The notes below the pieces were generated by a model, which was not told the DNA's origin, did no database searches, and worked only from the letters and a program-made list of their open reading frames with translations. This document shows positions 6,591 to 6,871 of a stretch of DNA of 6,871 nt, piece by piece; the stretch's first letter is position 1, and every line of letters starts with the position of its first letter. Made by a program: the position numbers and the translations under genes. The stretch lies in contig QMNL01000087.1 of assembly GCA_003647755.1 (NCBI GenBank), forward strand, positions 1 to 6,871. Reading direction: 5' to 3'. This stretch comes from Candidatus Coatesiibacteriota bacterium (lineage in GTDB: Bacteria; B130-G9).

Positions 6591-6668
6591 TGGCGGGGTC
6601 GACGGGGATCGAACCCGCGACCTCCGGCGTGACAGGCCGGCGTTCTAACCATGCTGAACTACGACCCC
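6591..6668 (-). tRNA. tRNA-Asp(GTC)
   Basis: Read on the - strand the 78-nt gene folds completely. It has a 7-bp acceptor stem GGGGTCG/CGACCCC, discriminator G and encoded CCA; a 4-bp D stem GTTC/GAAC with a 10-nt loop; a 5-bp anticodon stem CCGGC/GCCGG with loop CTGTCAC; a 5-nt variable region; and a T arm GCGGG-TTCGATC-CCCGT. The anticodon GTC is at 6631-6633, giving aspartate. The gene is convergent with the cyclase gene, 130 bp away. Confidence 0.97.
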
Positions 6669-6679
6669 AGTTTTAGTGA

Positions 6680-6707
6680 ACTATAGTGCGCTTGTTACTG
6701 ATTGCAA
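6680..6707 (-). promoter_or_regulatory. Promoter of tRNA-Asp
   Basis: On the - strand, TTGCAA (6702-6707) and TATAGT (6680-6685) are spaced by 16 bp, matching 4 of 6 and 5 of 6 consensus sigma-70 bases. The -10 box ends 11 nt before the tRNA's first base, so the primary transcript would carry only a short 5' leader for RNase P to remove. Confidence 0.6.
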
Positions 6708-6774
6708 CTCCCTAATCTAGCCCGGCAGTTTTCGTAATCGTGCCCGGACCTGCTCAACTGAAGCGTTCTTCCTG

Positions 6775-6865
6775 CATCCCCGTAAGGGGATGAACGTGAG
6801 TAGCCGTAGGTGCAACCTACGGATCAACGCCAAAGAAGAAAAGGAAAACAGCCCTGAAAGGGCTG
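6775..6865. repeat. Triple-hairpin element, probable dispersed repeat copy
   Basis: Three perfect short inverted repeats follow one another: CATCCCC-GTAA-GGGGATG (6775-6792), CCGTAGGT-GCA-ACCTACGG (6804-6822) and CAGCCCT-GAA-AGGGCTG (6849-6865). Between the second and third is a purine-rich spacer (AAAGAAGAAAAGGAAAA). No ORF is convincing here. The pattern of successive stems, with the end AGCCCTGAAAGGGCTGAACATA-like wording, resembles intergenic repeats familiar from several uncultured and planctomycete- or Bacteroidetes-like genomes. The window contains only one copy, so dispersal is inferred. The element may continue past the window end. Confidence 0.6.
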
Positions 6866-6871
6866 AACATA

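Noticed and set aside
6438..6632. 64-codon open frame ending in GRRGSNPRPPA
   Set aside because: This ending is the well-known false translation of a tRNA gene read on the opposite strand; here it crosses tRNA-Asp.
6721..6871. CRISPR array at the window end
   Set aside because: The hairpins differ from one another in sequence and are not evenly spaced direct repeats.

Overview
The window looks like a stretch of chromosome from a diderm (Gram-negative-type) bacterium, probably uncultured and thermophilic or deeply branching. An outer-membrane lipoprotein carrier (LolA) implies an outer membrane. A BFN/DUF151 nuclease, an FHA-GAF-class III cyclase and a cyclic 2,3-diphosphoglycerate (cDPG) synthetase together fit no well-known model genus. 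The standard genetic code is used, base composition is moderately GC-rich, and Shine-Dalgarno sites are present. The phylum cannot be fixed from this sequence alone.

Region 1 (1-3901, all + strand) is a tightly packed gene string. It holds the 3' end of a left-handed beta-helix (hexapeptide-repeat) acyltransferase, a radical SAM enzyme with an N-terminal cobalamin-binding-type domain, a cDPG synthetase homologue, and a LolA-like periplasmic lipoprotein carrier. The gaps are 7 bp, 10 bp and a 4-bp ATGA overlap, so the genes are very likely co-transcribed. The first two and the last suit envelope glycan or lipid work. The third is a small-molecule enzyme best known from thermophilic methanogens, which makes it the surprising member.

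Region 2 (3902-4213) is a 312-bp non-coding gap. Its right part carries a perfect 19-bp palindrome 14 bp upstream of a good sigma-70-type promoter (TTGACA, 17-bp spacer, TATTTT). This starts a second transcription unit (4214-6460): a bifunctional nuclease (BFN/DUF151) protein, then an FHA-GAF-adenylate cyclase with a complete active-site set. The two share a reading frame and are separated by one TAG plus six codons. The unit looks like a signalling module: phosphopeptide and small-ligand sensing coupled to cAMP output.

Region 3 (6461-6871) holds no protein gene. A tRNA-Asp(GTC) with encoded CCA lies on the - strand, convergent with the cyclase, and has its own recognisable promoter. The window ends in a run of three short perfect hairpins (6775-6865) that looks like a copy of a dispersed intergenic repeat.
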